A stretch of 64,000 nucleotides of DNA from Prescottella equi (GTDB lineage Bacteria; Actinomycetota; Actinomycetes; Mycobacteriales; Mycobacteriaceae): positions 62,001 through 126,000 of the forward strand of contig NZ_JAIVAH010000009.1 of the NCBI RefSeq assembly GCF_020171745.1, in the 5' to 3' direction. A program made the translations under genes and the position numbers. The notes under the pieces were generated by a model. The model was given only the letters and a program-made list of their open reading frames with translations, was not told the DNA's origin and searched no databases. Shown in pieces: positions 49,579 through 57,639 of this stretch (positions are counted from its first letter, which is position 1; each line of letters opens with the position of its first letter).

Positions 49579-49875
49579 CTACTCGGCCTCCTTCCGCTGC
49601 AACCGCTTCCACTCGTCGTACTTCTCGCGCAGGCACCGCGCGCACGGCCGGTAGCCGGCGGCGATCGCGGTGTCCTCGTCGGCGAAGAACACCCGCTGCG
49701 TCACGTAGCCACCGCGGGCGATGGCGCGGGCGGCGCCGGGGCAGTCGAGGGTGCCGTAGATGCGGTCCTTGCGGTGCCCGCCGAGCGCGCCGGGGGTGGC
49801 GCTCTCGTAGGGCTTCCCGTCCGCGCCGATCAATTTGTACAAAACCCTCACCTTCGTACAATTCTCATTCGGCAT
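49579..49875 (-). CDS. Ada-like metal-binding domain protein (stand-alone)
   Basis: A 98-aa protein resembling the N-terminal Ada zinc domain: DRIYGTLDCPGAARAI, then AIAAGYRPCARCLREKY. In Ada, Cys38, 42, 69 and 72 bind zinc, and Cys38 accepts the methyl group. Here the segment aligned to IYCRPSC reads IYGTLDC, so Cys38 becomes Gly and Cys42, 69 and 72 remain. It may not repair phosphotriesters. ATG at 49875 overlaps the preceding stop by 11 bp. Function unknown. Confidence 0.75.
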   Translation of the reverse strand: MPNENCTKVRVLYKLIGADGKPYESATPGALGGHRKDRIYGTLDCPGAARAIARGGYVTQRVFFADEDTAIAAGYRPCARCLREKYDEWKRLQRKEAE

Positions 49876-50578
49876 CGTGGAGGACCAGACCGAGCGTGCG
49901 CCGGACACCGCTGCGCACCGTGCTGACCCCGTGCCGCATCGGGGCCGCGGACCAGCCGCGCAGCGACTGCACCGGACGGTCGTTGGTGGTGAACACGAAC
50001 GCGTGCCCCTGCCGCAGCACGGTGGCGGTGCCGCGGGACTGCGCGCGGGCCCGCTGCTCGACCAGCAGGAACTCACCACCCTCGTGGTCCACGCCGGGCT
50101 CGTCGAGTCCGATCACCACCTGCAGCGGAAACACCAACTCGCCGTATAGGTCCCGGTGCAGCGCGTTCCAGTCGTCCGGCCCGTACCGCAGGATCAGCGG
50201 GGTGGGTCGACGCTGCCCCGCCGTGTGGCACAGGGAGAGCCACTCGTCGAGGGTGTCGGGCCAGGGCGCCGGACGGCCCAGCCGCCACGCCCACTCCCGC
50301 GCGACGGGGAGAAGTTTCACGTAGAACCGGGCCCGCAGCTCGGCGATCGACGGCGGCAGCGGGTAGTCGAAGTACCGATAGCGGCCGGCGCCGTAGCGAT
50401 GCCGGGCCATGTCGACCGTCGAGCGGAACAGCGCGTCGTCGTCGAAAAGCTCGGCGAGCTCCCGGCATTCGTCGGGTTCGAGGAGCGGACTGGCGCTCTG
50501 GGCGCCGCCGAACCGATCGAGCTCGTCGAGCAGCGGCGCCCAGTCGAGAGCGTCGACCCGGTCGGCGAGCGCGCTCAC
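49865..50578 (-). CDS. 2OG-Fe(II) oxygenase, DUF2086-like
   Basis: A 237-aa 2-oxoglutarate/iron oxygenase. His141 and Asp143 in NALHRDLYGELVFPLQ and His216 in PMRHGVSTVRSGVRRTLG give the 2-His-1-Asp site, and an Arg ten residues later fits 2-oxoglutarate. Members of this type are often adjacent to alkylation repair genes. GTG at 50578 overlaps the ogt stop (GTGA). Probably another oxidative demethylase; substrate unproven. Confidence 0.82.
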   Translation of the reverse strand: MSALADRVDALDWAPLLDELDRFGGAQSASPLLEPDECRELAELFDDDALFRSTVDMARHRYGAGRYRYFDYPLPPSIAELRARFYVKLLPVAREWAWRLGRPAPWPDTLDEWLSLCHTAGQRRPTPLILRYGPDDWNALHRDLYGELVFPLQVVIGLDEPGVDHEGGEFLLVEQRARAQSRGTATVLRQGHAFVFTTNDRPVQSLRGWSAAPMRHGVSTVRSGVRRTLGLVLHDAE

Positions 50579-51162
50579 GCCGCCTCCAGTGTGAGCAGCG
50601 CGCGCTTGGTGTCGGCGCCGCCCGCGTACTGGCCCATGCTGCCGTCGCTGCGCACCACCCGGTGGCACGGCACGAACAGCGGTAGCGGGTTGGTGGCGCA
50701 CGCCGAGCCGACCGCGCGGACGGCGCGGGGGCTGCCGGCAGCCTCGGCCACCTGTGCGTAGCTGGCGGTGCTGCCGTACGCGATGTCGGGCAGCCGGGTG
50801 AGGACGGTGCGCCGGAAGCCACTCGACAGCCGCAGATCCAGCGGGACGTCGAAGTGGGTGCGCCGGTGCGCGAAGTACTCGTCGAGCTGACGGGCGGCGG
50901 CGTCGAGCCGTCCCGGGGACTCGAGGATCCGCGGGCTGACCTGCTGGGCCAGCACCGCCAGCACGGCGTCGTGGTCCTCACGTGGATAGGCGACGCGGAC
51001 CAGGCCGACGTCGGTGGCGGCGAGCAGCAGCCGCCCGACGGGGGTGTCGACGGACCGGTAGGCGAGGTCGAGCAGGCCGTCGCGGTCGGCGGCGGCGGCG
51101 AGGCGGGCGTGCAGGCGGCTCAGATCCGCGGGATCCACGCTCGGGGTCGGGATGGCGCTCAT
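50575..51162 (-). CDS. ogt: O6-alkylguanine-DNA alkyltransferase (Ogt 1)
   Basis: A 195-aa suicide alkyltransferase. Acceptor Cys166 in LFVPCHRVVRSDG; the helix-turn-helix region YAQVAEAAGSPRAVRAVGSAC precedes it. ATG at 51162 overlaps the sigma factor stop (ATGA). It differs from the first ogt of the operon (52215) by an extra N-terminal segment of about 35 residues and by the AVGSACATNP segment. Confidence 0.92.
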   Translation of the reverse strand: MSAIPTPSVDPADLSRLHARLAAAADRDGLLDLAYRSVDTPVGRLLLAATDVGLVRVAYPREDHDAVLAVLAQQVSPRILESPGRLDAAARQLDEYFAHRRTHFDVPLDLRLSSGFRRTVLTRLPDIAYGSTASYAQVAEAAGSPRAVRAVGSACATNPLPLFVPCHRVVRSDGSMGQYAGGADTKRALLTLEAA

Positions 51163-51725
51163 CGGATTGCTCCTTCCTGTGCGAATGGTGCGGTGTCGGC
51201 CGGGTAGGTGCGGCGGAGCCGGGCGATGCCGTCGGCGGCGGCGCGGCGGGCCGCGTCGGTGCTGTTGCCGAGGATCGCCGAGACCTCCGCGTACGGGAGT
51301 CCGGCCAGGTGGTGGTAGACGACGGCGGCCCGCTGCGTGAACGGCAGGTCGGCCAGCGCGTCCCACAGTTCGTGGTTCCACGCGCCGGGCAGATCCCGCG
51401 CCGACGCCCGGTCGGGCAGGTCGTCGGTGGGGACCGGCGTGCGCTGCCGCACCCGGTGCACGTCGACGGCCTTGCGGTGCGCGATGGTCACCAGCCACGC
51501 CTCGACGTTCGCGCCGGGCGCGAGGTCGGGGTAGGCCCGCAGCGCCGCCAGGAACGTCTCGGACCAGGCGTCGTCGGCGTCGACGGGACCGAGCAGCGCG
51601 CGGCACACCCGCAGCACCACCGGCCCGTGCTCGGTGACGATCTTCTCGAACGGTTTCAGTCCCACACCGGGTAGACGCTCCGGGTCGCCGGAACGTGAGG
51701 TTCGATCCGCGTCAGAACAGTCCAT
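51159..51725 (-). CDS. ECF-like RNA polymerase sigma factor
   Basis: A 188-aa sigma factor with region 2 (LLGPVDADDAWSETFLAAL, then AWLVTIAHRKAVDVHR) and region 4 (LADLPFTQRAAVVYHHLAGLPYAEVSAILGNS, split at LAG). No anti-sigma gene is adjacent. It lies between two ogt genes, overlapping each (14 bp upstream, 4 bp downstream), so it is co-expressed with them. I infer that it directs the operon or an alkylation regulon, in place of the missing Ada activator. Its trigger is not visible. Confidence 0.85.
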   Translation of the reverse strand: MDCSDADRTSRSGDPERLPGVGLKPFEKIVTEHGPVVLRVCRALLGPVDADDAWSETFLAALRAYPDLAPGANVEAWLVTIAHRKAVDVHRVRQRTPVPTDDLPDRASARDLPGAWNHELWDALADLPFTQRAAVVYHHLAGLPYAEVSAILGNSTDAARRAAADGIARLRRTYPADTAPFAQEGAIR

Positions 51726-52215
51726 CCTGGATTCCCACGGACGCCGGGCTCTCCAGATCCAGCAGGAACTGTTTGCGCTCGAGCCCGCCGGCGTAGCCGG
51801 TGAGCGAGCCGTCGCTACCCACCACGCGGTGGCACGGGACGATGATGCCGATGGGGTTCCGGCCGTTGGCAGCGGCGACGGCCCGGATCGCGGCGACGTT
51901 GCCGAGATGCTCCGCGAGCTGCAGGTACGTCCAGGTCTCGCCGTACGGGATGGTCCGCAGCGCCGCCCACACCCGCTGCTGGAACTCGGTGCCGCGCGGC
52001 GCCAGCGGCACCGTGAACTCGGTACGTTCGCCGGCGAAGTATTCGGCCAGCTGCGCGGTGACGTCGTCGAAGCCGGTGTCGGTGCGCCGGCCGAACCGTT
52101 CGCTGTCGGGCAGGTGCCGCTGCAGGTGCATGTACAGCCCGCACAGGCCCTCGGGGTTGCGGACCAGCGTCAGCGGCCCAACCGGCGAATCGACGACGGT
52201 GTGTTCGGCATCCAC
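51712..52215 (-). CDS. ogt: O6-alkylguanine-DNA alkyltransferase (Ogt 2)
   Basis: A 167-aa alkyltransferase of ordinary Ogt length: GETWTYLQLAEHLGNVAAIRA (DNA-binding helix region), NGRNPIGIIVPCHRVVGSDG with acceptor Cys128. GTG at 52215 with GGGAGG upstream. First gene of the seven-gene repair operon. Close to the textbook Ogt sequence, unlike the second copy. Confidence 0.93.
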   Translation of the reverse strand: MDAEHTVVDSPVGPLTLVRNPEGLCGLYMHLQRHLPDSERFGRRTDTGFDDVTAQLAEYFAGERTEFTVPLAPRGTEFQQRVWAALRTIPYGETWTYLQLAEHLGNVAAIRAVAAANGRNPIGIIVPCHRVVGSDGSLTGYAGGLERKQFLLDLESPASVGIQDGLF

Positions 52216-52272
52216 GGTTCCGATCCTCCCAGCAACCACCGACAGTCCGCGAAATTCGGGCAGGATTGCAGG

Positions 52273-52878
52273 ATGCCGCTTCTCCCCAACCCGCTCCAAC
52301 TCGTCTCGACGGCCCAGAAGGCGGCGCAGTCGTCCCTGCAGTGGTCGGTGGACACCGCCGTGTTCGTCATCGGCCTGCCCACCCGGGTGTCCGCGCTGCT
52401 CGACGAGGCCGAGGGGCTGGTGCGACAGGTGTCGGGCGTGGTCGACGGCGCCGCCCGCGCGGTGGCCGCGGCCGACGCTGTCATCGCCGCGTGCGCCACG
52501 CTGGTCGACCGCACCGCCGTGGTCGCGGCCGAGACCGAGGTGGTGGTGGCGTCGGCGGCCCGCTCGTCGGCGATCGCCGACGAACTGATCGGCATCTACC
52601 AGCCGCTGGCGCTCACGGCCGCCCCGCTGGCGTCCCGATTCGTCGACGAGATCAGCGAGGAGGAGGTGCACGCCGCGGTCAAGCTGTTCGACCAGCTGCC
52701 CGAACTGACCGACCGGATGACCGCGCTGATGCCGATCCTCGCGACCCTCGACACCGTCTCGCCGGAGATCCACGAACTGCTCGAGGTGGTCAAGGACGTG
52801 CGGCAGGCGATCATCGGGGTGCCCGGATTCAAGTTCTTCCGGCGCCGCGGCGAGGACAAGCTGGGCGAGGGCGAGTAG
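52273..52878 (+). CDS. conserved hypothetical helical protein
   Basis: A 201-aa Ala/Val-rich protein of almost entirely helical character, with RQVSGVVDGAARAVAAADAV and heptad-like hydrophobic positions; the C-terminal GVPGFKFFRRRGEDKLGE is basic. No signal peptide, no recognised domain. Start ATG at 52273 with a weak AGG. Divergent from the alkylation operon by only 57 bp, so the two share a promoter region. Mycobacteria have similar small helical proteins of unknown function. Confidence 0.7.
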   Translation: MPLLPNPLQLVSTAQKAAQSSLQWSVDTAVFVIGLPTRVSALLDEAEGLVRQVSGVVDGAARAVAAADAVIAACATLVDRTAVVAAETEVVVASAARSSAIADELIGIYQPLALTAAPLASRFVDEISEEEVHAAVKLFDQLPELTDRMTALMPILATLDTVSPEIHELLEVVKDVRQAIIGVPGFKFFRRRGEDKLGEGE

Positions 52879-52906
52879 GCGCGCCCGACGATGAAAGGCA
52901 GAACTG

Positions 52907-53410
52907 ATGGAACCGCAACCGCACGGCACGCTCGTCCGCACGCCCGACGGCGTCGACCTGCGCCTCACCCGCACGTTCGACGCCCCGATCGCCGACGTCT
53001 GGGCGAGCATCACCGAATCCGACCGCACCGCAGCGTGGTTCGGCCCGTGGGAGGGAAAGCCCGGCGCCGGCAACACGATCCGCGTGCAGATGGCGTTCGA
53101 GGAGGAGGGTCCGCCCAGCGAGATGCGTATCGACGCGTGCGAGCCGCCGCGGCACCTGGAACTGTCCACCAGCGACGACGCCGGGGCGTGGCGTCTGGCC
53201 GTCGACCTGTGTGAGGCCGACGGCACCACCGAACTGACGCTCACCCACGTCGGTGTCCCGGCCGAGGCCGTCAGCGAGATCGGGCCCGGCTGGGAGTACT
53301 ACCTGGACATGCTCGTCGCGGCACGCAAGGGCACGCCGCTGCCGGACTTCGCGGACTACTTTCCCTCCCAGTCCGGCTACTACCGGGACCTGGCCGCCGA
53401 TCCCGGCTAG
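52907..53410 (+). CDS. SRPBCC (AHSA1-like) domain protein
   Basis: A 167-aa START/Bet v1-like protein: LRLTRTFDAPIADVWASITE is the AHSA1-type first strand, followed by AWFGPWEG and LELSTSDD strands, ending in WEYYLDMLVAA. AAAGG precedes the ATG. Binds a hydrophobic ligand, presumably. Its stop shares CTAG with the convergent deacetylase gene. Confidence 0.85.
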   Translation: MEPQPHGTLVRTPDGVDLRLTRTFDAPIADVWASITESDRTAAWFGPWEGKPGAGNTIRVQMAFEEEGPPSEMRIDACEPPRHLELSTSDDAGAWRLAVDLCEADGTTELTLTHVGVPAEAVSEIGPGWEYYLDMLVAARKGTPLPDFADYFPSQSGYYRDLAADPG

Positions 53411-54219
53411 GTGGTGGCGGCCTGCGGGCGGAGGAACACGTCGTCGAGCGTGACCATCGACAGGTTCCGCTCCCGGATGATGTCGACGAGTTGGCCGTAG
53501 ACCCGGGTGACCGGCAGATGGTTGGCGTGGCCGATGACGATCGACTGCGCGACGAAGTACTTGCGCGCGCACTCGAGCAGGTACTGCTCGGTGATCAGCC
53601 CCGAATCCGACAGCGAACCGTGCCACAGCGTCGGCACGGTGTAGCCGTGGTCGGCGGCGATCCGGTCGACGGTGGCGTTGCGGTAGCCGAACGGCGGCCG
53701 GTAGTACGGGGTGCCGTCGACGCCGAAGGCGTTGTGCAGGAACGTCTTGGTGCGCTGGAACTGTGACGCCGCCTCCCCGCCCGACAGCTTGGTCAGGTCC
53801 GGGTGGTCCCACGTGTGGCTGCCGAGTTGGATCTGGCCGCTCTCGACGAGTGGGCGCAGCGCGTTCTTGTGGACGGTCCACGAGTCGTAGACGGCGGTGA
53901 CGAAGAACGTGAACCGGGCGCCGGTGTCCTTCGCGAACTGGATGTAGGCGCCCACCACGTCGGCGCTGGTGCCGTCGTCGACGGTGAGGGCGATGCTGCT
54001 GCCCGGACCGGGGATCGCGCTGAGGGCGCCCGGCGGCACCGCGACCCGCGCAGCCAACGGGGGTGGGCCCGGCAGCAGCGGCGGCGCCGGCGGGCTTGGG
54101 GGCGGTGCGGGCGTGGCCGGCGACGGCACCGCGATCTCCTCGCCGTGCGCGATGGTACATCCGGTCGTCAGCGATGCCGCGCCGGCCGCCAGTACGGCGA
54201 GGAATCGTCGTCTGTCCAC
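53407..54219 (-). CDS. polysaccharide deacetylase family lipoprotein
   Basis: A 270-aa carbohydrate esterase 4-type protein. MDRRRFLAVLAAGAASLTTG then Cys21 is a Tat-like signal with lipobox. A Pro-rich linker (residues 32-56) precedes the NodB domain: Asp81-Asp82 in ALTVDDGTSA, metal ligands His135 and His139 in SHTWDHPDL, RPPFGYRN at 174, and His231 in IVIGHANH. Probably extracytoplasmic, acting on peptidoglycan or another glycan. Confidence 0.88.
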   Translation of the reverse strand: MDRRRFLAVLAAGAASLTTGCTIAHGEEIAVPSPATPAPPPSPPAPPLLPGPPPLAARVAVPPGALSAIPGPGSSIALTVDDGTSADVVGAYIQFAKDTGARFTFFVTAVYDSWTVHKNALRPLVESGQIQLGSHTWDHPDLTKLSGGEAASQFQRTKTFLHNAFGVDGTPYYRPPFGYRNATVDRIAADHGYTVPTLWHGSLSDSGLITEQYLLECARKYFVAQSIVIGHANHLPVTRVYGQLVDIIRERNLSMVTLDDVFLRPQAATT

Positions 54220-54255
54220 GGGGCGAAGCGTAAGGACGCGGCTACCGGCGTCCCG

Positions 54256-54771
54256 TCAGTCACGCCGACCGGTGATGTTGTCGTGACTTTGCGCGCGAAC
54301 GGATTTCGTGAGCAACGGCAACGTCCGGAACGGCACGATCTCCGACAGCACCACCACCGACACCGACCGGGCCACAGTCGACGAGTGATGCAGGGCGATC
54401 AACAGGGACTGGAGTTCGTCGTGCGACGCGGCCGCGACCCGGCACAGCACGTCGCCGACACCGGTGGTGGCCCACGCCTGGACCACCTCTGGGAACTCCT
54501 CGAGCTCCTTCGTCAACTGTCCGAGCGAGCCCTGTGCGATCTCGAGCGTCACGAACGCCTGCACCGGGTATCCGGCTGTGTGCAAATCGATTTCGGGCCC
54601 GTAGCCGACGATGATGCCCGCTTCCTCTAGCCGACGCAGCCGGGCCTGGACGGTCGCGCGGGCGACCCCGGCCCGGCGGGACAGCTCGAGGAACCCGATC
54701 CGTGGATCGTCGCGCAGGCGGGTGATCAGGTCGACGTCGAGCGCATCGAGTCGGTGCCCGCCCCGATCCAT
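54256..54771 (-). CDS. Lrp/AsnC-family transcriptional regulator
   Basis: A 171-aa Lrp-type regulator: winged helix-turn-helix in residues 8-60 (LDALDVDLITRLRDDPR, ELSRRAGVARATVQARLRRL) and the RAM domain in the C-terminal half (GYPVQAFVTLEIAQGSL, TTGVGDVLCRVAAASHDEL). ATG at 54771, just after the universal stress protein gene (7 bp). Ligand likely an amino acid; targets unknown. Confidence 0.9.
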   Translation of the reverse strand: MDRGGHRLDALDVDLITRLRDDPRIGFLELSRRAGVARATVQARLRRLEEAGIIVGYGPEIDLHTAGYPVQAFVTLEIAQGSLGQLTKELEEFPEVVQAWATTGVGDVLCRVAAASHDELQSLLIALHHSSTVARSVSVVVLSEIVPFRTLPLLTKSVRAQSHDNITGRRD

Positions 54772-54778
54772 GGCGATG

Positions 54779-55630
54779 TCACGGGGTGACGCGGGAGCGG
54801 GCGACGATCACCGGGCACTGCGCGTGGTACAGCAGCGATTGGCTGGTGGAGCCGAGGAGCGCGCTCTCGAAGCCACCCCGACCCCGGCTGCCGACGACCA
54901 TCGAACGGGCGGTGGCGCTGAGCGCGACGAGGTGCTTGGTGGGGCCGGCCTCCGCGATCACGGTCTCGACCTGCACCGACGGGAACTTGGCGCCCAGCGT
55001 CGCGATCAACCGTTCGATCCGGCCGCGGGCCTCCTCGTCGGCCTCCTTGGTGCCGCGGCGGCGGCGCGCGTGGACGGCCGTCATCTCGGCGTGCCGGATC
55101 GACGCCTCCTGCATCGCGGTGCCGACGACGATGTCGGCGCTGTCGGAATGGTCGACGCCGGCGACGACGGGACCCGAGGTGGGTGGGACGGGGCTGCCGT
55201 CGGCGCCGCGCACCACCGCGACCGTGCACTTTGCGTGATGCGCGAGCGACAGGGCCGTCGATCCGAGCACCATCCGTTCGAAGAAGCCCGCCCCCACCGA
55301 ACCGACCACCAGCAGGCTCGCCTTCTCGGACAGGTCGACGAATGCCCGATTCACCCGGCCACGAAGCAGTTCCACCTCGACGTCGACGGTGTAATCCTCG
55401 ACGGTGGCCACCTCCCGAGCGGCCTTGAGAGCCTCCCGCCCTGACGCTTCCTCTTCCTCGAGGTCGTCGGCGACGAACGGGAAGTCGTTCTCGGTGTCGA
55501 TGACGTGCACCAGTTTCAGCGGCACCTTGCGGGCGTGGGCCTCGACGGCCGCCCACTTGACGGCGTGGATCGCGGCGTCGGATCCGTCGACGCCCACGAT
55601 CACCGGCCGGGTCTCGTTCGCTGGTGACAT
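54779..55630 (-). CDS. universal stress protein, two USP domains
   Basis: A 283-aa protein with tandem USP domains. Each has the G-2X-G-9X-G(S/T) ATP motif: VVGSVGAGFFERMVLGST (domain 1) and VVGSRGRGGFESALLGST (domain 2). VIVGVDGSDAAIHAVKWA starts the first and VVAGVDHSDSADIVVGTA the second. Mycobacterial relatives are dormancy and hypoxia proteins. ATG with GGAG upstream. Followed closely by the Lrp regulator. Confidence 0.92.
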   Translation of the reverse strand: MSPANETRPVIVGVDGSDAAIHAVKWAAVEAHARKVPLKLVHVIDTENDFPFVADDLEEEEASGREALKAAREVATVEDYTVDVEVELLRGRVNRAFVDLSEKASLLVVGSVGAGFFERMVLGSTALSLAHHAKCTVAVVRGADGSPVPPTSGPVVAGVDHSDSADIVVGTAMQEASIRHAEMTAVHARRRRGTKEADEEARGRIERLIATLGAKFPSVQVETVIAEAGPTKHLVALSATARSMVVGSRGRGGFESALLGSTSQSLLYHAQCPVIVARSRVTP

Positions 55631-55727
55631 CGTCCACTCCGATCGGCTCGAGTGTGCACGTTCGGTATCAGACTAACGGCGAAACCCGGCCGGTGGCGTG
55701 AGCTTGAGGCGGTGATCGTGGATACGG

Positions 55728-57182
55728 TCAGGAGGCGATTTCGTCCGATGGATCCTGATTGGTCCGGGCGCCCGCTGCCTCCTCGAGTTCCGCGAGGCTC
55801 GCGCGGATGAGCTCCAGGTAGTGGTCCAGATCCGGCATGGTCGCCTTGTCGGCGATCACGGTGAGCATCAGGCTGCCGTCCGCGGTCGTCACGACGAAGT
55901 GACGCAGATTGTCTCCGTCGACGGGAGGTTGGGCACCGATCACCGCCGACGCCGGTGCACCGTTGAGTGTGAAGCCCTCGATCGAGAAGGGCATGTTGCT
56001 CACCATCGTGTGCTGGCTCCGCGGACGAGTCGGATCGGGGATGCTCTTCTTGCGCGAGTATGCCATCAACCGCAGCAACGGCGGGGGCGCGGTCTCCATC
56101 GCCGCCAGCTGTCGTCGCACCGAGATGTGGGAGGTTCGGGTCTTCTCCGACTTCGATGACAGAGCGATGAGGGCAACTCGTTCGAGGGGATCCGTAATGC
56201 CGGTGTGCATGTCGACACTCATGATCGCCAACTGGTTCGCCGATTCCCACTCCTCGATCTTGCGCATGGATCGCGGCACCATCGCGACGAGCGAACCCTG
56301 ATGAGGCTCGCCCTTCTCGGCGAGGTAACGCGCCAGGGCGCCGCCGATCACGGCGAGCAGAACATCGTTTGCGGTAGCGCCCGGAACAGCTGCCCGGAGA
56401 CGACGAATCCCACTCGCGGGCAGAGTGACCGGCGCCAGTGAGCCGAACCCGCTCACCTTGCTGTTGAAGCGCGTGCCGGGCTGTTCGACCGCCGCCACCC
56501 ACTGCCCGGACTTCGCGGCCTCGCTCACCTCACGGACGGCTGCTCGGTTGCCCGGAACATCCTCGGCGAACCGCCGGAGCGCCCGAGGAAATCCCAGCAC
56601 CGACTTGGCGAACATGCGCGCCCGCAGAAGTCGCGTAGCCGGCGCAGGTTTAGCGGGAGCCACCTTGTCCGAGAAGATCTTCTCAGCCAACTGCAGGACC
56701 GCGAGCCCATCACCCGCGCTGTGGTGGGCCTTGAGCACGACGGCGGTCCGCCGACCGGACTGGCCGTCCATTCCGGTTATTCCGGTGAGGAAGTGCAGCT
56801 CCCACGGTGGACGCATGAGGTCCATGCGCGAGGTCAGCAGTGTGTCGAGATGCTGCTGCACGGGCGCCCAGCCCGGTTCCGTGATCGCGCGGACTCGCAC
56901 ATGCTGATCCAGATCGAGATTCGCGACCGGTTCCCAGTAAGGGTGCATAAGGCCGAGTGGAACGCGGCGGATCCGGTGCGTGAACATGCGGTTGTGACCG
57001 AGTCGCGCGGCCACCCATTCGACTGCGGCGCTCTGCGACAGCTCGGCTGGCAGCCGATCTGTGTCGAATAGATACACAGCGAGAAGGTGGCCGAGATGCC
57101 CGTCCGACTCGTTGTAGACGAAGTCGGCGTCGCGTGGACTGAACTGTTCGAACCCCACGGCCGGTCGCTCGGACGAAGGCAT
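55728..57182 (-). CDS. WS/DGAT-family acyltransferase
   Basis: A 484-aa wax ester synthase/diacylglycerol acyltransferase-type enzyme. The catalytic HHxxxDG motif is HHSAGDG (153-159) in VVLKAHHSAGDGLAV; MDLMRPPWELHF and SNMPFSIEGFTLNGAP are also family features. It transfers acyl groups from acyl-CoA to alcohols or diacylglycerol, making storage lipids. ATG at 57182 has AGGAG 6 bases upstream; a TTG three bases before is not needed. It lies behind a hairpin from the small-peptide cluster. Confidence 0.9.
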   Translation of the reverse strand: MPSSERPAVGFEQFSPRDADFVYNESDGHLGHLLAVYLFDTDRLPAELSQSAAVEWVAARLGHNRMFTHRIRRVPLGLMHPYWEPVANLDLDQHVRVRAITEPGWAPVQQHLDTLLTSRMDLMRPPWELHFLTGITGMDGQSGRRTAVVLKAHHSAGDGLAVLQLAEKIFSDKVAPAKPAPATRLLRARMFAKSVLGFPRALRRFAEDVPGNRAAVREVSEAAKSGQWVAAVEQPGTRFNSKVSGFGSLAPVTLPASGIRRLRAAVPGATANDVLLAVIGGALARYLAEKGEPHQGSLVAMVPRSMRKIEEWESANQLAIMSVDMHTGITDPLERVALIALSSKSEKTRTSHISVRRQLAAMETAPPPLLRLMAYSRKKSIPDPTRPRSQHTMVSNMPFSIEGFTLNGAPASAVIGAQPPVDGDNLRHFVVTTADGSLMLTVIADKATMPDLDHYLELIRASLAELEEAAGARTNQDPSDEIAS

Positions 57183-57256
57183 CAAGACTCCTATCGGGTC
57201 GACCCACGATTTCCGATCACACCAACGCTCGGAAACGCAATGTCGTCAACAAAGAC

Positions 57257-57304
57257 GAAACCGAAGCCCTCGAACCCGCTGTCGGGCGCGAGGGCCTCGG
57301 TTTC
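57257..57304 (-). terminator. imperfect terminator hairpin before WS/DGAT gene
   Basis: GAAACCGAAGCCCTCG at 57257-57272 pairs with CGAGGGCCTCGGTTTC at 57289-57304 with one mismatch. It sits between the smallest peptide gene (stop 57381) and the WS/DGAT start (57182), so it may separate those transcripts. A few T follow on the minus strand. Confidence 0.65.
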
Positions 57305-57380
57305 GCAGTGTGAGCACGAACGCGCCCCGTTGCAGCCGGCAGCCGCGAATGGCGGCGCGCTCGCATCGATCGGACACCGG

Positions 57381-57482
57381 CTATTTCTGCGGTGGATTCT
57401 CGAGGACCTTGCTTCCCAGGCCGACCAGCCCGAAGATGTTGGCAATCACCGTGATCATCGAGTTGAGATACTGCTGCACCAT
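57381..57482 (-). CDS. 33-aa hydrophobic peptide (PorA/PorH-like cluster, peptide 5)
   Basis: A 33-residue ORF, too short for usual calling. It starts MVQQYLNSMITVIANIFGLV, then a short Gly-Ser turn, and ends in a Pro-Pro-Gln-Lys tail. The helical part is hydrophobic with polar Gln/Asn/Ser on one face. GAAAGG lies 8 bases before the ATG. No signal peptide. Last of five peptides in a minus-strand row. Resemblance to corynebacterial PorA/PorH (45-57 aa, no signal peptide) is in style only. Confidence 0.6.
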   Translation of the reverse strand: MVQQYLNSMITVIANIFGLVGLGSKVLENPPQK

Positions 57483-57497
57483 GTCGAAGACCTTTCT

Positions 57498-57623
57498 CTA
57501 GATCGGGAGCGGCGGGTTCGGGTTGAGAGACAGAGCATTCAGGTACTGGGCTAGCGTGCCCACCAGATCGATAGACCCGAAACCGACCAGGTCGGTGCTG
57601 TAGGTGAGAGACAAATCGAACAT
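57498..57623 (-). CDS. 41-aa hydrophobic peptide (peptide 4)
   Basis: A 41-residue ORF beginning MFDLSLTYSTDLVGFGSIDL with further hydrophobic helix and a Pro-rich end (NPNPPLPI). GGAGGGG lies 6 bases before the ATG, an excellent ribosome binding site. Starts 16 bp after the 72-aa ORF and ends 15 bp before the 33-aa ORF. Acidic, with Ser/Thr available for acylation. Strongly supports a real gene. Confidence 0.65.
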   Translation of the reverse strand: MFDLSLTYSTDLVGFGSIDLVGTLAQYLNALSLNPNPPLPI

Positions 57624-57639
57624 GTTTTCCCCTCCTTCG

